Of a stretch of DNA of 64,000 nucleotides, positions 17,064 through 25,677 are shown piece by piece. The stretch comes from Embleya scabrispora DSM 41855. Its GTDB lineage: Bacteria; Actinomycetota; Actinomycetes; Streptomycetales; Streptomycetaceae. The translations under genes and the position numbers were made by a program. Numbering within the stretch: position 1 is the stretch's first letter; every line of letters begins with the position of its first letter. The stretch lies in assembly GCF_000372745.1 (NCBI RefSeq), contig NZ_KB889730.1, positions 124,131-188,130 of the forward strand, in the 5' to 3' direction. Below the pieces are notes generated by a model that was given only the letters and a program-made list of their open reading frames with translations, did no database searches and was not told the DNA's origin.

Positions 17064-18725
17064 GTGAGCAACACGACGATCACCCCCCAAGCCGCACCGA
17101 ATCGCCGCAACACCGAGTTGATGATGCTCGGATTCGCGGTTCTGGTGCCGATGCTGGCTTATGCCAACGTGGGACTGGCGGGGGACGGGTCACTGCCGGT
17201 GGGGAGCCTGGTCAAGTACGGGCTCGGCCTCGGCGTCTTCGCGGGCCTCGCACACCTGCTGGTGCGCAAGTTCGCGCCCTACGCCGACCCGCTGCTGCTG
17301 CCGTTGGCCACGTTCCTCAACGGCATGGGCCTGATGTTCATCAATCGGCTCGACCTGGACATCATCCAGGGAGTCGGTCTTCCCAACAACGTCAAGGGCA
17401 CCGCGGCGGCCGGGTCCCAGCTGATGTACTCGGCGATCGGTGTCGCGCTGTTCGCGGTCGTGGTGGTCGCTTTGCGCGACCACCGTCTGCTTCAGCGCTA
17501 CACCTACACGTTCATGGCGTTGGCCCTGGTGCTGTTGGTGTCCCCCATCCCGTTCCCGGGTGACACCTACGGCGCCAAGATCTGGATCCGGCTCGGACCG
17601 TTCTCGATCCAGCCCGGCGAGTTCACCAAGATCGTGATCACCATCTTCTTCGCGGGCTACCTGATGGCCAAGCGCGACGCGCTGGCGCTGGCCAGCCGCA
17701 AGGTGATGGGTCTGTACTTCCCGCGTGGCCGGGACATGGGCCCGATCATCGTGGTCTGGTTGCTCAGCATCCTGATCCTGGTCTTCGAACGCGACCTCGG
17801 TACCTCGCTGTTGTTCTTCGGCGTCTTCGTGGTGATGCTCTACGTCGCGACCGAGCGCACCAGTTGGCTGCTGTTCGGCGTCGTGATGGCCGTTGCCGGC
17901 GCGGTTGTGGTCGGCACGCTCGAACCGCACGTGCACGACCGGGTCGCGGCCTGGATGGACCCGATGGACGCGTACACGAACCCCGCCCCCGGGAAGTCGC
18001 AACAGCTGGCACAGGCGCTGTTCGGCTACGGCACCGGTGGGCTGCTCGGTACCGGCCTCAACCAGGGTCACCCCACCGAGATCGGTTTCGCGGCGCGCAG
18101 CGACTTCATCCTCACCACCGTCGGTGAAGAGCTGGGTCTCGCCGGAATGATGGCCATTTTCATGGTGTACGCGCTGCTGATCGAACGCGGTCTGCGGACC
18201 GCGTTGGCCGCTCGCGATCCGTTCGGCAAGCTGCTGGCGGCGGGCCTGTCGATCGCGCTCGCGCTCCAGGTCTTCATCGTGGCGGGCGGCGTCACCGGAC
18301 TGATCCCGCTCACCGGTATGACGATGCCCTTCCTGGCGCAGGGTGGTTCGTCCGTGATCACCAACTGGGCCCTGGTCGCGATCCTGATCCGGATCAGCGA
18401 TACGGCCCGCCGGCCGGCGCCTCCGGCCGGCGCCTTCGATCCGAGCGAGGGTGTCGCGCCCAGACGCGGCTCGCATGCCTCGGGCCGGAGCGCCACGCCC
18501 GCGGCCGGCTCCACCCCGCCGCCACCGAGTTCGACGCCGGCCGACGGCTCCGCCTCTCCCGAGGCGCTGACCGTGGCGGGCGGGGTGCCGAGCGCACCCG
18601 GCGGGCCACCGTCCTCGGGCGGATCTCCGACGCCACCCAGACCATTCGTTCCCCCGCCGAACCCCGGCGGCGGAACGCCATACGGCCCACCGGGCCAGAG
18701 CGGCCCCGGCGGGCAGCACCCGTGA
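17064..18725 (+). CDS. FtsW/RodA/SpoVE-type SEDS glycosyltransferase
   Basis: A 553-residue polytopic membrane protein that polymerises lipid II into glycan strands with its partner PBP. About ten to twelve helices span residues 20-455. SEDS landmarks are visible: PGEFTKIVITIFFAGYL, ERDLGTSLLFFGVF, and DFILTTVGEELGLAG and GMTMPFLAQGGSS near the end. A 95-residue Pro/Gly/Ser-rich cytoplasmic tail is added. GTG at 17064 follows GAGGGGAG; the large upstream open frame belongs to another frame of pstP. It precedes pbpA by 37 bp, the usual pairing of a SEDS polymerase with a class B PBP. RodA or FtsW function cannot be separated here; the pknB-cluster copy is called RodA in mycobacteria. Confidence 0.93.
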   Translation: MSNTTITPQAAPNRRNTELMMLGFAVLVPMLAYANVGLAGDGSLPVGSLVKYGLGLGVFAGLAHLLVRKFAPYADPLLLPLATFLNGMGLMFINRLDLDIIQGVGLPNNVKGTAAAGSQLMYSAIGVALFAVVVVALRDHRLLQRYTYTFMALALVLLVSPIPFPGDTYGAKIWIRLGPFSIQPGEFTKIVITIFFAGYLMAKRDALALASRKVMGLYFPRGRDMGPIIVVWLLSILILVFERDLGTSLLFFGVFVVMLYVATERTSWLLFGVVMAVAGAVVVGTLEPHVHDRVAAWMDPMDAYTNPAPGKSQQLAQALFGYGTGGLLGTGLNQGHPTEIGFAARSDFILTTVGEELGLAGMMAIFMVYALLIERGLRTALAARDPFGKLLAAGLSIALALQVFIVAGGVTGLIPLTGMTMPFLAQGGSSVITNWALVAILIRISDTARRPAPPAGAFDPSEGVAPRRGSHASGRSATPAAGSTPPPPSSTPADGSASPEALTVAGGVPSAPGGPPSSGGSPTPPRPFVPPPNPGGGTPYGPPGQSGPGGQHP

Positions 18726-18762
18726 CGGCCGCCGCAACGCACGCCCAGGGGAGGGACATACC

Positions 18763-20286
18763 GTGAACAAGCCTTTGAGGCGGGTCTCCGTCTTCTGCCT
18801 GATCCTGGTCGCGGCGCTGATGCTTCGGGCCAACTGGGTCCAGGTCGTCAAGGCCGACGACTACGCGAACAACGGCAACAACAGACGCGCGGCGTACGAG
18901 AAGTACTCCCACCCGCGCGGCGACTTCCTGGTCGAGGGCAAGCCGATCACCAGCTCGGTCAAGACCGACAACCGGCAGTACGAGTACCTCCGCAAGTACG
19001 AGTTCGGCCCGATGTACGCGCCGATCACCGGCTACATCTCGCCCTACGTCGGCAGCAACCTGCTCGAGAAGCTCGACGACGACATCCTCAGCGGCAAGGA
19101 CAGCCGGCTGTTCGTCCGCAAGGTGCTCGACACCGTGACGAACAAGGGCACCCGGGGCGGCAACGTCGCGCTGACGATCAACGCCAAGGCACAGGAGGCC
19201 GCGTTCAACGGCCTCGACGGCAAGACCGGCGCCGCGGTCGCGATCGACCCCGACACCGGCAAGGTGCTCGCGATGGTCAGCACGCCGTCCTACGACCCGA
19301 ACGTGCTCGCCCAGAACGACCGCAACGCGGCCGCGAAGGCGTACGACGGGCTCACCCTGGACACGGACAAGACGCGCAAGACCCCGGACACCAACTTCGA
19401 CCCGAAGAAGCCGATGGACAACCGGGCGATCCGGTACACCTACGCACCCGGCTCGACCTTCAAGCTGGTCACCGCCGCGGCGGCGCTGTCCTCGGGTCAG
19501 TTCAAGCCGGACACCGTGCCGAACGTGCCGCTCCAGGGGGGCAAGCTGTTCTACCCGAACTCGAACCAGTTCCTCCCGGACTCGCACGGCGAGTGCGCCG
19601 GCGCGACGTTGCAAGCGGCACTCGAGATGTCCTGCAACACCGTGTTCGCCAGCGTCGGTCAGCAGTTGTCCCAGGAGAAGGTGAAGGCCCAGGCCGACGC
19701 GTTCGGCTTCAACAACTTCGGCAAGGGCGCCAACCAGAACCCGCTCGACATCCCGAGCCGGGTCGCCCCCAGCGTGTTCCCCACCGGGCTGGACCAGGGC
19801 CAGCTGATGCGCTCGTCGATCGGCCAGGACAGCGTGGCCTCGACCCCGATGCAGATGGCCATGGTCGTTGCCGGGATCGTCAACAACGGCAAGGTGATGA
19901 AGCCCTACCTCGTGGACGAGTTGCGCGCGCAGAACCTCTCGGTGCTCGAGAAGACCCAGCCGGAGGTGGCAAGCCAGGCCGTCACCCCCGAGGTCGCGCA
20001 GATGCTCCAGGACATGATGAAGGGCGTCGTCGAGAACGGCACCGGCAAGGCGGCCAAGATTCCCGGGGTCACCGTCGGTGGCAAGACCGGCACGGCGCAG
20101 CGCGGCGTCAAGAACAGCGAGCCGCCCTACGCGTGGTTCGTCTCCTACGCCAAGGGCGCCGACGGCAAGAAGGTCGCCGTCGCGGTCGTGGTGGAGGACA
20201 GTGACGCCGAGCGCAACGAGGTCAGCGGCAGCAGCCTCGCCGCTCCGATCGCCAAGGCAATGATGGAAGCCGTGGTCAAGAAGTGA
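18763..20286 (+). CDS. pbpA: Class B penicillin-binding protein PbpA
   Basis: A 507-residue transpeptidase that cross-links peptidoglycan outside the membrane. The signal anchor is residues 8-24. The dimerisation part follows to about residue 140. The transpeptidase domain has the nucleophile motif STFK at 231-234, SCN at 290-292 and KTGTA at 441-445, all intact. Length matches PbpA of mycobacteria and streptomycetes. It lies just after the SEDS gene, its presumed polymerase partner. The start ATG at 18763 gives MNKPLRRVSVFCLI. Confidence 0.95.
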   Translation: MNKPLRRVSVFCLILVAALMLRANWVQVVKADDYANNGNNRRAAYEKYSHPRGDFLVEGKPITSSVKTDNRQYEYLRKYEFGPMYAPITGYISPYVGSNLLEKLDDDILSGKDSRLFVRKVLDTVTNKGTRGGNVALTINAKAQEAAFNGLDGKTGAAVAIDPDTGKVLAMVSTPSYDPNVLAQNDRNAAAKAYDGLTLDTDKTRKTPDTNFDPKKPMDNRAIRYTYAPGSTFKLVTAAAALSSGQFKPDTVPNVPLQGGKLFYPNSNQFLPDSHGECAGATLQAALEMSCNTVFASVGQQLSQEKVKAQADAFGFNNFGKGANQNPLDIPSRVAPSVFPTGLDQGQLMRSSIGQDSVASTPMQMAMVVAGIVNNGKVMKPYLVDELRAQNLSVLEKTQPEVASQAVTPEVAQMLQDMMKGVVENGTGKAAKIPGVTVGGKTGTAQRGVKNSEPPYAWFVSYAKGADGKKVAVAVVVEDSDAERNEVSGSSLAAPIAKAMMEAVVKK

Positions 20287-20361
20287 GCCATGGCCCGCAA
20301 TCACACCGATAGAGACTCCGACCACTACTGCAATCAGATACCGACGTGTCCCCGTGACTCG

Positions 20362-20390
20362 GGTGTGACGACCCCCCGGGCCGTCACACC
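20362..20390. promoter_or_regulatory. Inverted repeat in the pbpA-pknB gap
   Basis: GGTGTGACG and CGTCACACC are a perfect 9-bp inverted repeat around 11 bases, midway in the 206-bp gap before pknB. The gap is long for this operon. It could be an operator or a partial terminator allowing separate pknB expression. No T-run follows, which argues against a full terminator. Confidence 0.4.
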
Positions 20391-20492
20391 GGTACCGTGT
20401 CGGAGAACGCGCCGGACCGGTCGGGCAACCGCCTCGGTCTCGGCCGGCCGAAGACCGAAGGCCGTGGACCGGTAAGGGAAGGGCTGGAAGTT

Positions 20493-22388
20493 ATGGAAGA
20501 GCCGCGTCGCCTCGGCGACCGGTACGAGATCGGCGCGGTCCTCGGCCGTGGTGGCATGGCCGAGGTGTACATGGGCCGTGACATTCGTCTGGGACGCAGT
20601 GTGGCGGTCAAGACACTGCGCGCCGATCTTGCCCGTGACCCTACGTTCCAGGCCCGGTTCCGACGCGAGGCGCAATCAGCCGCCTCGCTGAACCACCCGG
20701 CGATCGTCGCGGTCTACGACACCGGTGAGGACTACATCGACGGGATCTCCATCCCGTACATCGTGATGGAGTACGTGGACGGCTCGACGCTGCGCGAGTT
20801 GTTGCACTCCGGCCGCCGGTTGCTGCCGGAGCGGGCGCTGGAGATGACGGCCGGTGTGCTCCAGGCCCTGGAGTACAGCCACCGCAACGGGATCATCCAC
20901 CGCGACATCAAGCCCGCCAACGTCATGCTGACCCGGCAGGGCACGGTCAAGGTGATGGACTTCGGCATCGCCCGGTCCATGGCCGACAACGGCATGACGA
21001 TGACCCAGACCGCGGCCGTGATCGGCACCGCCCAGTACCTCTCCCCGGAGCAGGCCCGCGGCGAGACCGTGGACGCCCGCACCGACCTGTACTCCACCGG
21101 CTGCCTGCTCTACGAGCTGCTCACCGAGCGCCCGCCGTTCATCGGTGACTCGCCGGTCGCGGTGGCCTATCAGCACGTCCGCGAGGACCCGCTGCCGCCG
21201 AGCACCTTCGACCCGGAGGTGTCGCCGACGATCGACTCGATCGTGCTCAAGTCGCTGGCGAAGAACCCGGACAACCGGTACCAGAGCGCCGACGAGATGC
21301 GGGCCGACATCGAGCGGGCCCTGCACGGGCTCCCGGTGGGCGCACCGAGCGTGATGGCCGCGCCGATGGGTGGCGATCCGGCGACGCAGTATCTGCCGCC
21401 GACCGCGGGTGGGGCGACCCAGGTCATCCCGGCGCACGGCCGCGGGCCGAACACCGGGCAGTACGAGCTCGACGACAGCGACCGCCGCCGGGACGAGCCC
21501 AGGAAGTCCCGGGGCGGCGCGTGGATCCTGCTCGCCCTGGCCTGCGTCGCCGTCCTGGTCGCCGCGTTCTTCGTGGGCAAGGCCCTGATGGGCGACGGCG
21601 AGGACAAGTCGGCGAGCACGCCGACCCTGGTCGGGAAGACCCTGGAAGAGGCCAGAACGGCGGTGGAGAACGCCGGCTTCAAGGTCAACATGAACGACGA
21701 TCCGACCAAGTGTCCGCAGGGCGCCACCGGGGCCAAGGGGAGCATCTGCGCGCAGGTCCCCCAGGCGGGCACGAGCGCCAAGAAGGGCGACACGATCCAG
21801 GTCTGGGCCTTCGGCGGTCCGAAGAAGACCACCGTACCCACCGGCCTCAAGGGTCTGTCCGAGGAAGACGCCACGGCCAAGCTCAAGGCCGCGAACCTGG
21901 TGGCCGACGTGCAGCGCAGCCAGACGCTGACCAATTGCCAGCGCGACACGGTGTGCTCGACCAGTCCCGACTCCGGTAGCGAGCTGAACGAGGGCGACAA
22001 GGTCACGCTGAACATCTTCAGTGGCAAGCCGCAGCACGACATGCCGAACGTGGTCGGCACCTCGTACGACGATGCCAAGGTCCAGTTGGAGAACCTCCAG
22101 CTGAAGGTCTCCAAGTCCGAGGCGTTCAGCGCGGACAAGCCGGCGGGCACCGTGATCAAGCAGAGCCAGACCGCGGGCTCGAAGATCACTGAGGGTGCGG
22201 GTGTCAACCTGACCGTCTCCAAGGGCCCGCAGCCGGTGACCACCACGCCGCCACCGTCCAACTCGACGGGTAACCCCGGCGGCAGCACCGGCAGCTCGTC
22301 CCCGCCCCCGTCCGGCGACAACCGCGGCGGCGGCAACCCGATCGCCGGCGGCGACCTCCGCGGCGGCCACGGCAATTGGCCCAACTGA
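20493..22388 (+). CDS. pknB: PASTA-domain Ser/Thr protein kinase PknB
   Basis: A 631-residue transmembrane eukaryotic-like kinase. ATP loop LGRGGMAEVY, catalytic Lys40 (AVKTLR), HRDIKPAN with Asp138, DFG at 156-158, and an activation loop with Thr169/171/173 (MTMTQTAAVIGT) are intact. A juxtamembrane region leads to one helix (343-362). Outside are three PASTA repeats (about 378-445, 449-516, 518-585) that sense muropeptides or lipid II, then a Gly/Pro/Ser tail. ATG at 20493 matches the conserved MEEPRRLGDRYEIG start; the upstream in-frame GTG is unlikely. Substrates include FHA proteins and wall enzymes encoded in the same operon. Confidence 0.96.
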   Translation: MEEPRRLGDRYEIGAVLGRGGMAEVYMGRDIRLGRSVAVKTLRADLARDPTFQARFRREAQSAASLNHPAIVAVYDTGEDYIDGISIPYIVMEYVDGSTLRELLHSGRRLLPERALEMTAGVLQALEYSHRNGIIHRDIKPANVMLTRQGTVKVMDFGIARSMADNGMTMTQTAAVIGTAQYLSPEQARGETVDARTDLYSTGCLLYELLTERPPFIGDSPVAVAYQHVREDPLPPSTFDPEVSPTIDSIVLKSLAKNPDNRYQSADEMRADIERALHGLPVGAPSVMAAPMGGDPATQYLPPTAGGATQVIPAHGRGPNTGQYELDDSDRRRDEPRKSRGGAWILLALACVAVLVAAFFVGKALMGDGEDKSASTPTLVGKTLEEARTAVENAGFKVNMNDDPTKCPQGATGAKGSICAQVPQAGTSAKKGDTIQVWAFGGPKKTTVPTGLKGLSEEDATAKLKAANLVADVQRSQTLTNCQRDTVCSTSPDSGSELNEGDKVTLNIFSGKPQHDMPNVVGTSYDDAKVQLENLQLKVSKSEAFSADKPAGTVIKQSQTAGSKITEGAGVNLTVSKGPQPVTTTPPPSNSTGNPGGSTGSSSPPPSGDNRGGGNPIAGGDLRGGHGNWPN

Positions 22389-22414
22389 CCCGCGATCCCG
22401 AGTAGTCCGTACGA

Positions 22415-22458
22415 AGGCCCGAGGCCCCGAAAGCAACCGCTTCCGGGGCCTCGGGCCT
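22415..22458 (+). terminator. Terminator after pknB
   Basis: A 15-bp perfect stem (AGGCCCGAGGCCCCG with its complement) around a 14-base loop, followed by TTT, begins 26 bp after the pknB stop. It closes the fhaA-pknB operon. Confidence 0.85.
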
Positions 22459-22656
22459 TTCACGGTCGCGGACGACGGTCGGCGCCCACCCGGCGGCCAG
22501 GGTCCTGGTGGGTGGTTCGACCGGCGCCTGACCGGGGGTTTCGGTATTGGTCGGTGCCTCCGTGCACCTGTTATTGTCGAGCGCAACCCGGCCGCGGCGC
22601 CCCAGGCGTGCGGACAGGTGCACGAACGTCACTCGCAGGACGGAGAGGCCACGCTG

Positions 22657-22794
22657 ATGAAGAAGCTGATCCTGGTGGCTTTGGCTGCTGTAGGTGGCCT
22701 GTTGGTCTACCGGCAGATCCAGGCGGATCGGGCCGAGCAGGATCTGTGGACCGAGGCGACGGACGCGGTTCCGGCGGGCACTGCCACCCGCTGA
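22657..22794 (+). CDS. DLW-39 family small membrane protein
   Basis: A 45-residue protein. One N-terminal helix (KKLILVALAAVGGLLVY) is followed by a conserved tail containing the defining DLW tripeptide (EQDLWTEATD). DLW-39 proteins are found next to the tRNA-Ile/tRNA-Ala and gyrA region in many actinobacteria; function is unknown. ATG at 22657 has GGAGAGG ten bases upstream. It is followed directly by a large palindrome containing parS. Confidence 0.85.
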   Translation: MKKLILVALAAVGGLLVYRQIQADRAEQDLWTEATDAVPAGTATR

Positions 22795-22831
22795 GCAGAT
22801 CCTGCGGGAGACCCCGCAGAGGCTTGAATCC

Positions 22832-22879
22832 ACCCGGAGAAACGTGCGTTTCACGTGAAACGTCCGTTTCTCCGGGTGA
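22832..22879. other. parS: parS site centred in a 48-bp palindrome (terminator-like)
   Basis: The 14-bp ParB site GTTTCACGTGAAAC occupies 22849-22862. Around it, concentric to the base, CACCCGGAGAAACG (22832-22845) pairs with CGTTTCTCCGGGTG (22866-22879). The whole could fold as a long hairpin in RNA after the DLW-39 gene and act as its terminator, while the duplex centre is a ParB-binding site. It is about 32 kb from parAB. Confidence 0.85.
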
Positions 22880-22930
22880 GGTAATGTCCAACGCCGACTC
22901 CGATTACCGGTAATCTGGTTCGGACACCGA

Positions 22931-23003
22931 GGGGCCTTAGCTCAGCTGGTAGAGCGCTGCCTTTGCAAGGCAGATGTCAGGGGTTCGACTCCCCTAGGCT
23001 CCA
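22931..23003 (+). tRNA. tRNA-Ala (TGC)
   Basis: A 73-base tRNA. Acceptor GGGGCCT pairs with AGGCTCC (one G-U), the D-arm is TAGCTCAGCTGGTAGAGC, the anticodon arm CTGCC-TTTGCAA-GGCAG gives TGC, and the T-arm is GGGGTTCGACTCCCC. CCA is not encoded. In mycobacteria it lies beside tRNA-Ile on the same strand; here it is 15 kb away on the other strand. Confidence 0.96.
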
Positions 23004-23011
23004 CGTGATCG

Positions 23012-23048
23012 GACCCCGCCGACTTGCGACCACGCAGTCGGCGGGGTC
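23012..23048 (+). terminator. Terminator after tRNA-Ala
   Basis: GACCCCGCCGACT and AGTCGGCGGGGTC form a 13-bp stem with an 11-base loop, followed by TTTT, nine bases past the tRNA. Confidence 0.88.
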
Positions 23049-23150
23049 TTTTGTGATCGGATCGGGCCGGATCGAATCACCCTGCGAACGCCCGCACCGC
23101 GGCGACTCCGGGTCGCCTGGCCCTGCCGTCGGCCCGGCGCACGCGCACGA

Positions 23151-23188
23151 CGAGGGCCCGCCGCACCATCCGGTGCTGCGGGCCCTCG
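23151..23188 (-). terminator. Terminator after the DUF5324 gene
   Basis: CGAGGGCCCGCCGCACC pairs with GGTGCTGCGGGCCCTCG (one mismatch) around ATCC, 14 bp beyond the stop of the leftward DUF5324 gene. Confidence 0.75.
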
Positions 23189-23202
23189 TCGGTGTGTGGT
23201 GG

Positions 23203-23814
23203 TCAGTCGGTCTTCGGTGCCGACGAGCGGAACTCGTCCTCGGCCGGCTTGACCCCGTTGTCCGACGAGTCGGCCGTCCGCGGCGTGGTCGCCGGGCCCT
23301 GCGGCAGCGTCTCCGGTTCGTCGGTCAGCCACTCGGGCTGCGCGTTGCGTCGACGCCACCATGTGAAGACCGCGTAGCCGCCACCGGCGACCACGGTGAT
23401 CAGCAGAATGCGCCGGCCGCGTCCGCGACGCCGCTTCTTTCGGGCGACCTTCTCGATCTCCGCCGCGGTCACCTCGCCCTTGATCACCGACAGCGCCGCG
23501 CCGGCCCGGGAGAGGGCCTCGTCGCGGACCGGCTCGGCGGCGACCCGGGCCTGATCGACCGCCTGATGCACGCGCGGCACCACATCGTGGCGGACCCGAT
23601 GCCGGGCCGCCTCCACGGCATGCTCCACGCGCGGGGCGGCGTTGTCCTTGGCATGCACCAGGGCCGGGACCACACGTTCGCGGGTGGTCTCGACCGCCCG
23701 ATCACGAGCCGCGCCCGCGTAGTGAGCCGCCGCTTCCTTGGCGTTGGCGGCGTGTGGGGCGAGCCGCTCCCTGGTCCTGCCGGTCGCCTCACGTACCGGA
23801 TCCATGCGGGTCAC
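23203..23814 (-). CDS. DUF5324 family protein
   Basis: A 203-residue protein typical of streptomycetes. Residues 1-110 are a long amphipathic helix region rich in Ala/Arg/Glu/His (RDRAVETTRERVVPAL, VEHAVEAARHRVRHDVV), resembling apolipoprotein-like or coiled-coil repeats. A KKRRRGRGRR patch precedes one membrane helix (about 135-150, ILLITVVAGGGYAVFTW). The cytosolic or outer tail is acidic and Pro/Thr-rich. It is divergent from ppiA, as usual for this family. Function unknown. Confidence 0.82.
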   Translation of the reverse strand: MTRMDPVREATGRTRERLAPHAANAKEAAAHYAGAARDRAVETTRERVVPALVHAKDNAAPRVEHAVEAARHRVRHDVVPRVHQAVDQARVAAEPVRDEALSRAGAALSVIKGEVTAAEIEKVARKKRRRGRGRRILLITVVAGGGYAVFTWWRRRNAQPEWLTDEPETLPQGPATTPRTADSSDNGVKPAEDEFRSSAPKTD

Positions 23815-24006
23815 GACATCCTCCTACTCGCCGGGTTCATCCGCTATCTGTTCCCGACGATCCCGGGATCATGCGCCACGTTCGGGCCGGGGATCCGTAC
23901 GGTGGAACGGTGCCCGCGGCGGTCTCGTGGCAGGAGCCGGCCGGGGCATGCGAGGATTTCGAGGATTCCAGAAGACCGTCCGTGTAACCGTAGGGAAGGC
24001 GCATCA

Positions 24007-24537
24007 GTGGCCGAGGAACTTTTCGCCACCATCAAGACCAACCACGGGGACATCCGTATCCGGCTGTTCCCGAACCACGCACCGAAGACGGTCGCGAACT
24101 TCGTGGAGCTCTCCCAGGGTCGGCGCGAGTGGGTCCACCCCGGCAAGGGGCAGAAGACCACCGACCGGCTGTACGACGGCACGGTCTTCCACCGCGTCAT
24201 CGCCGGCTTCATGATCCAGGGCGGCGACCCGCTGGGCACCGGCACCGGCGGCCCGGGCTACCGCTTCGCCGACGAGTTCCACCCGGATCTGCAGTTCTCC
24301 AAGCCGTACCTCCTGGCGATGGCGAACGCGGGACCGGGCACCAACGGCTCCCAGTTCTTCGTCACCGTGGGTACCACGCCGCATCTGAACCACAAGCACA
24401 CCATCTTCGGTGAGGTCGCCGACGCGGAAAGCCGCAAGGTCGTCGACGCGATCGCCGGCACCGAGACCGACATGCGGGACCGTCCGACCTCCGACGTCCT
24501 GATCAACACCGTCGAGGTCGAGACCGTCACGTCCTGA
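24007..24537 (+). CDS. ppiA: Cyclophilin-type peptidyl-prolyl cis-trans isomerase
   Basis: A 176-residue cytosolic PPIase that speeds prolyl-bond isomerisation. Cyclophilin residues are visible: YDGTVFHRVIAGFMIQGGDP (catalytic Arg in FHRV), ANAGPGTNGSQFFV and NHKHTIFGEV. GTG at 24007 with GGGAAGG six bases upstream gives VAEELFATIKTNHG, the family start. It is the conserved neighbour of rhomboid and crgA near oriC. Confidence 0.94.
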   Translation: MAEELFATIKTNHGDIRIRLFPNHAPKTVANFVELSQGRREWVHPGKGQKTTDRLYDGTVFHRVIAGFMIQGGDPLGTGTGGPGYRFADEFHPDLQFSKPYLLAMANAGPGTNGSQFFVTVGTTPHLNHKHTIFGEVADAESRKVVDAIAGTETDMRDRPTSDVLINTVEVETVTS

Positions 24538-24548
24538 ACCCCGAGCAC

Positions 24549-24578
24549 GCGGGCCGGGGCCTTCGGGTCCCGGCCCGC
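24549..24578 (+). terminator. Hairpin between ppiA and the rhomboid gene
   Basis: GCGGGCCGGG and CCCGGCCCGC form a 10-bp stem with a 10-base loop, starting 12 bp after ppiA and ending 22 bp before the next start. It probably reduces read-through into the rhomboid gene. Confidence 0.65.
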
Positions 24579-24600
24579 GTCGCGTGCTTTGAAGGTGAGC

Positions 24601-25482
24601 ATGAGCCCCGACGAACAACGACCGGGTACGGGCGGACCGGCCGGTCCGCCCGTGTGTTACCGGCATCCCGACCGCGAGTCGAACATACGCTGCACCCGCT
24701 GTGAGCGCCCGGTGTGCGGCGATTGCATGGTGAGCGCGTCGGTCGGTTTCCAGTGCCCGGACTGTGTACGGCAAGGCACCCGCACCGTCCGCGAGGCGCG
24801 CACCGTGGCCGGCGGCCGAGTCGCGCCCACGACCGCGAACGCGATCGTGACCAAAACCCTGATCGGGCTCAACCTCGCGGTCTTCCTCCTGGTCCTGGTG
24901 ATCGGCGACAAGTTCGTCGACCGGATGATCCTGGTCGGCCGGTTCTTCGACGGGGGCGAGTGGCAGGGTGTCGCCGAGGGCCAGTGGTACCGCCTGCTCA
25001 CCGCGGCGTTCCTGCATCAGCAGGTGTGGCACATCGGGTTGAACATGGTCGGCCTGTGGATGCTGGGGCCCCCGCTGGAGGCCGCGCTCGGCCGGACCCG
25101 GTTCGTCGCCCTGTACCTGGTCTCCGCCTTCGGCGGCACCGCGCTGTCGTACCTGATCGCCGACCCGCGGCAGGGCTCACTGGGCGCGTCCGGGGCGCTG
25201 TTCGGGCTGTTCGGCGCGATGATCGTGCTCGGCCGCCGACTCCGGTACGACCTGCGGCCGCTGACCATCCTGCTCGTGCTCAACCTGATGATCACGTTTC
25301 TCAACATGGGCACGATCGACTGGCGTGCGCACATCGGCGGACTGGTCACCGGCACCCTGGCCGCGATCGGCCTGGTCTACGCACCGCAGCGCAACCGCAC
25401 ATTGATCCAGGTGGGGAGTCTGCTCGCGCTGTCCGCGGTGATCGTGGCCATCGTGCTGATCCGGACCGCCCAAATCGGCTGA
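24601..25482 (+). CDS. Rhomboid family intramembrane serine protease with N-terminal zinc ribbon
   Basis: A 293-residue protein. Residues 15-60 hold a B-box-like zinc-binding stretch with cysteine/histidine pairs (CYRHPDRESNIRCTRCERP, CGDC, CPDC). Six membrane helices follow. The rhomboid catalytic serine is in GASGALFG (near residue 199) and the histidine in AHIGGLVTG (near residue 242). HIGLNMVGLWMLG is the conserved HN-containing loop. It would cleave helices of other membrane proteins. ATG at 24601 is preferred over upstream GTG/TTG because GAAGGTGAG is best spaced to it. Substrate unknown. Confidence 0.92.
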   Translation: MSPDEQRPGTGGPAGPPVCYRHPDRESNIRCTRCERPVCGDCMVSASVGFQCPDCVRQGTRTVREARTVAGGRVAPTTANAIVTKTLIGLNLAVFLLVLVIGDKFVDRMILVGRFFDGGEWQGVAEGQWYRLLTAAFLHQQVWHIGLNMVGLWMLGPPLEAALGRTRFVALYLVSAFGGTALSYLIADPRQGSLGASGALFGLFGAMIVLGRRLRYDLRPLTILLVLNLMITFLNMGTIDWRAHIGGLVTGTLAAIGLVYAPQRNRTLIQVGSLLALSAVIVAIVLIRTAQIG

Positions 25483-25591
25483 TCGATCGCCCCACCATGG
25501 CCACGCAGTGAATCAGCTCAATGACCCGAAGTGATGAATCCGGGATGCGAGCCGTTACCCGCATCCCGGTCACTCGTTGGACCGTGGAGGG

Positions 25592-25631
25592 TTATCCACA
25601 GGATCTGCTTGGTTATCCCCACTGTGGATAA
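25592..25631. promoter_or_regulatory. Cluster of three DnaA boxes near crgA
   Basis: TTATCCACA (25592-25600) is a consensus DnaA box. TTATCCCCA (25613-25621) and TGTGGATAA (25623-25631) are inverted with one base between them, making a near-perfect 19-bp palindrome. It lies in the 195-bp space between the convergent ends of rhomboid and crgA, about 22 kb from oriC. It could titrate DnaA. Confidence 0.75.
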
Positions 25632-25677
25632 CTCTGTGGAGTCTTCCTGGGGAAACTCGCTGACCTGCGCCGATGCG

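Noticed and set aside
15374-17113. 579-codon leftward open frame
   Set aside because: Antisense to pstP, which has all PP2C motifs. No domain or ribosome site.
18394-20325. 643-codon leftward open frame
   Set aside because: Antisense to ftsW-type gene and pbpA with intact catalytic motifs; a GC-driven shadow.
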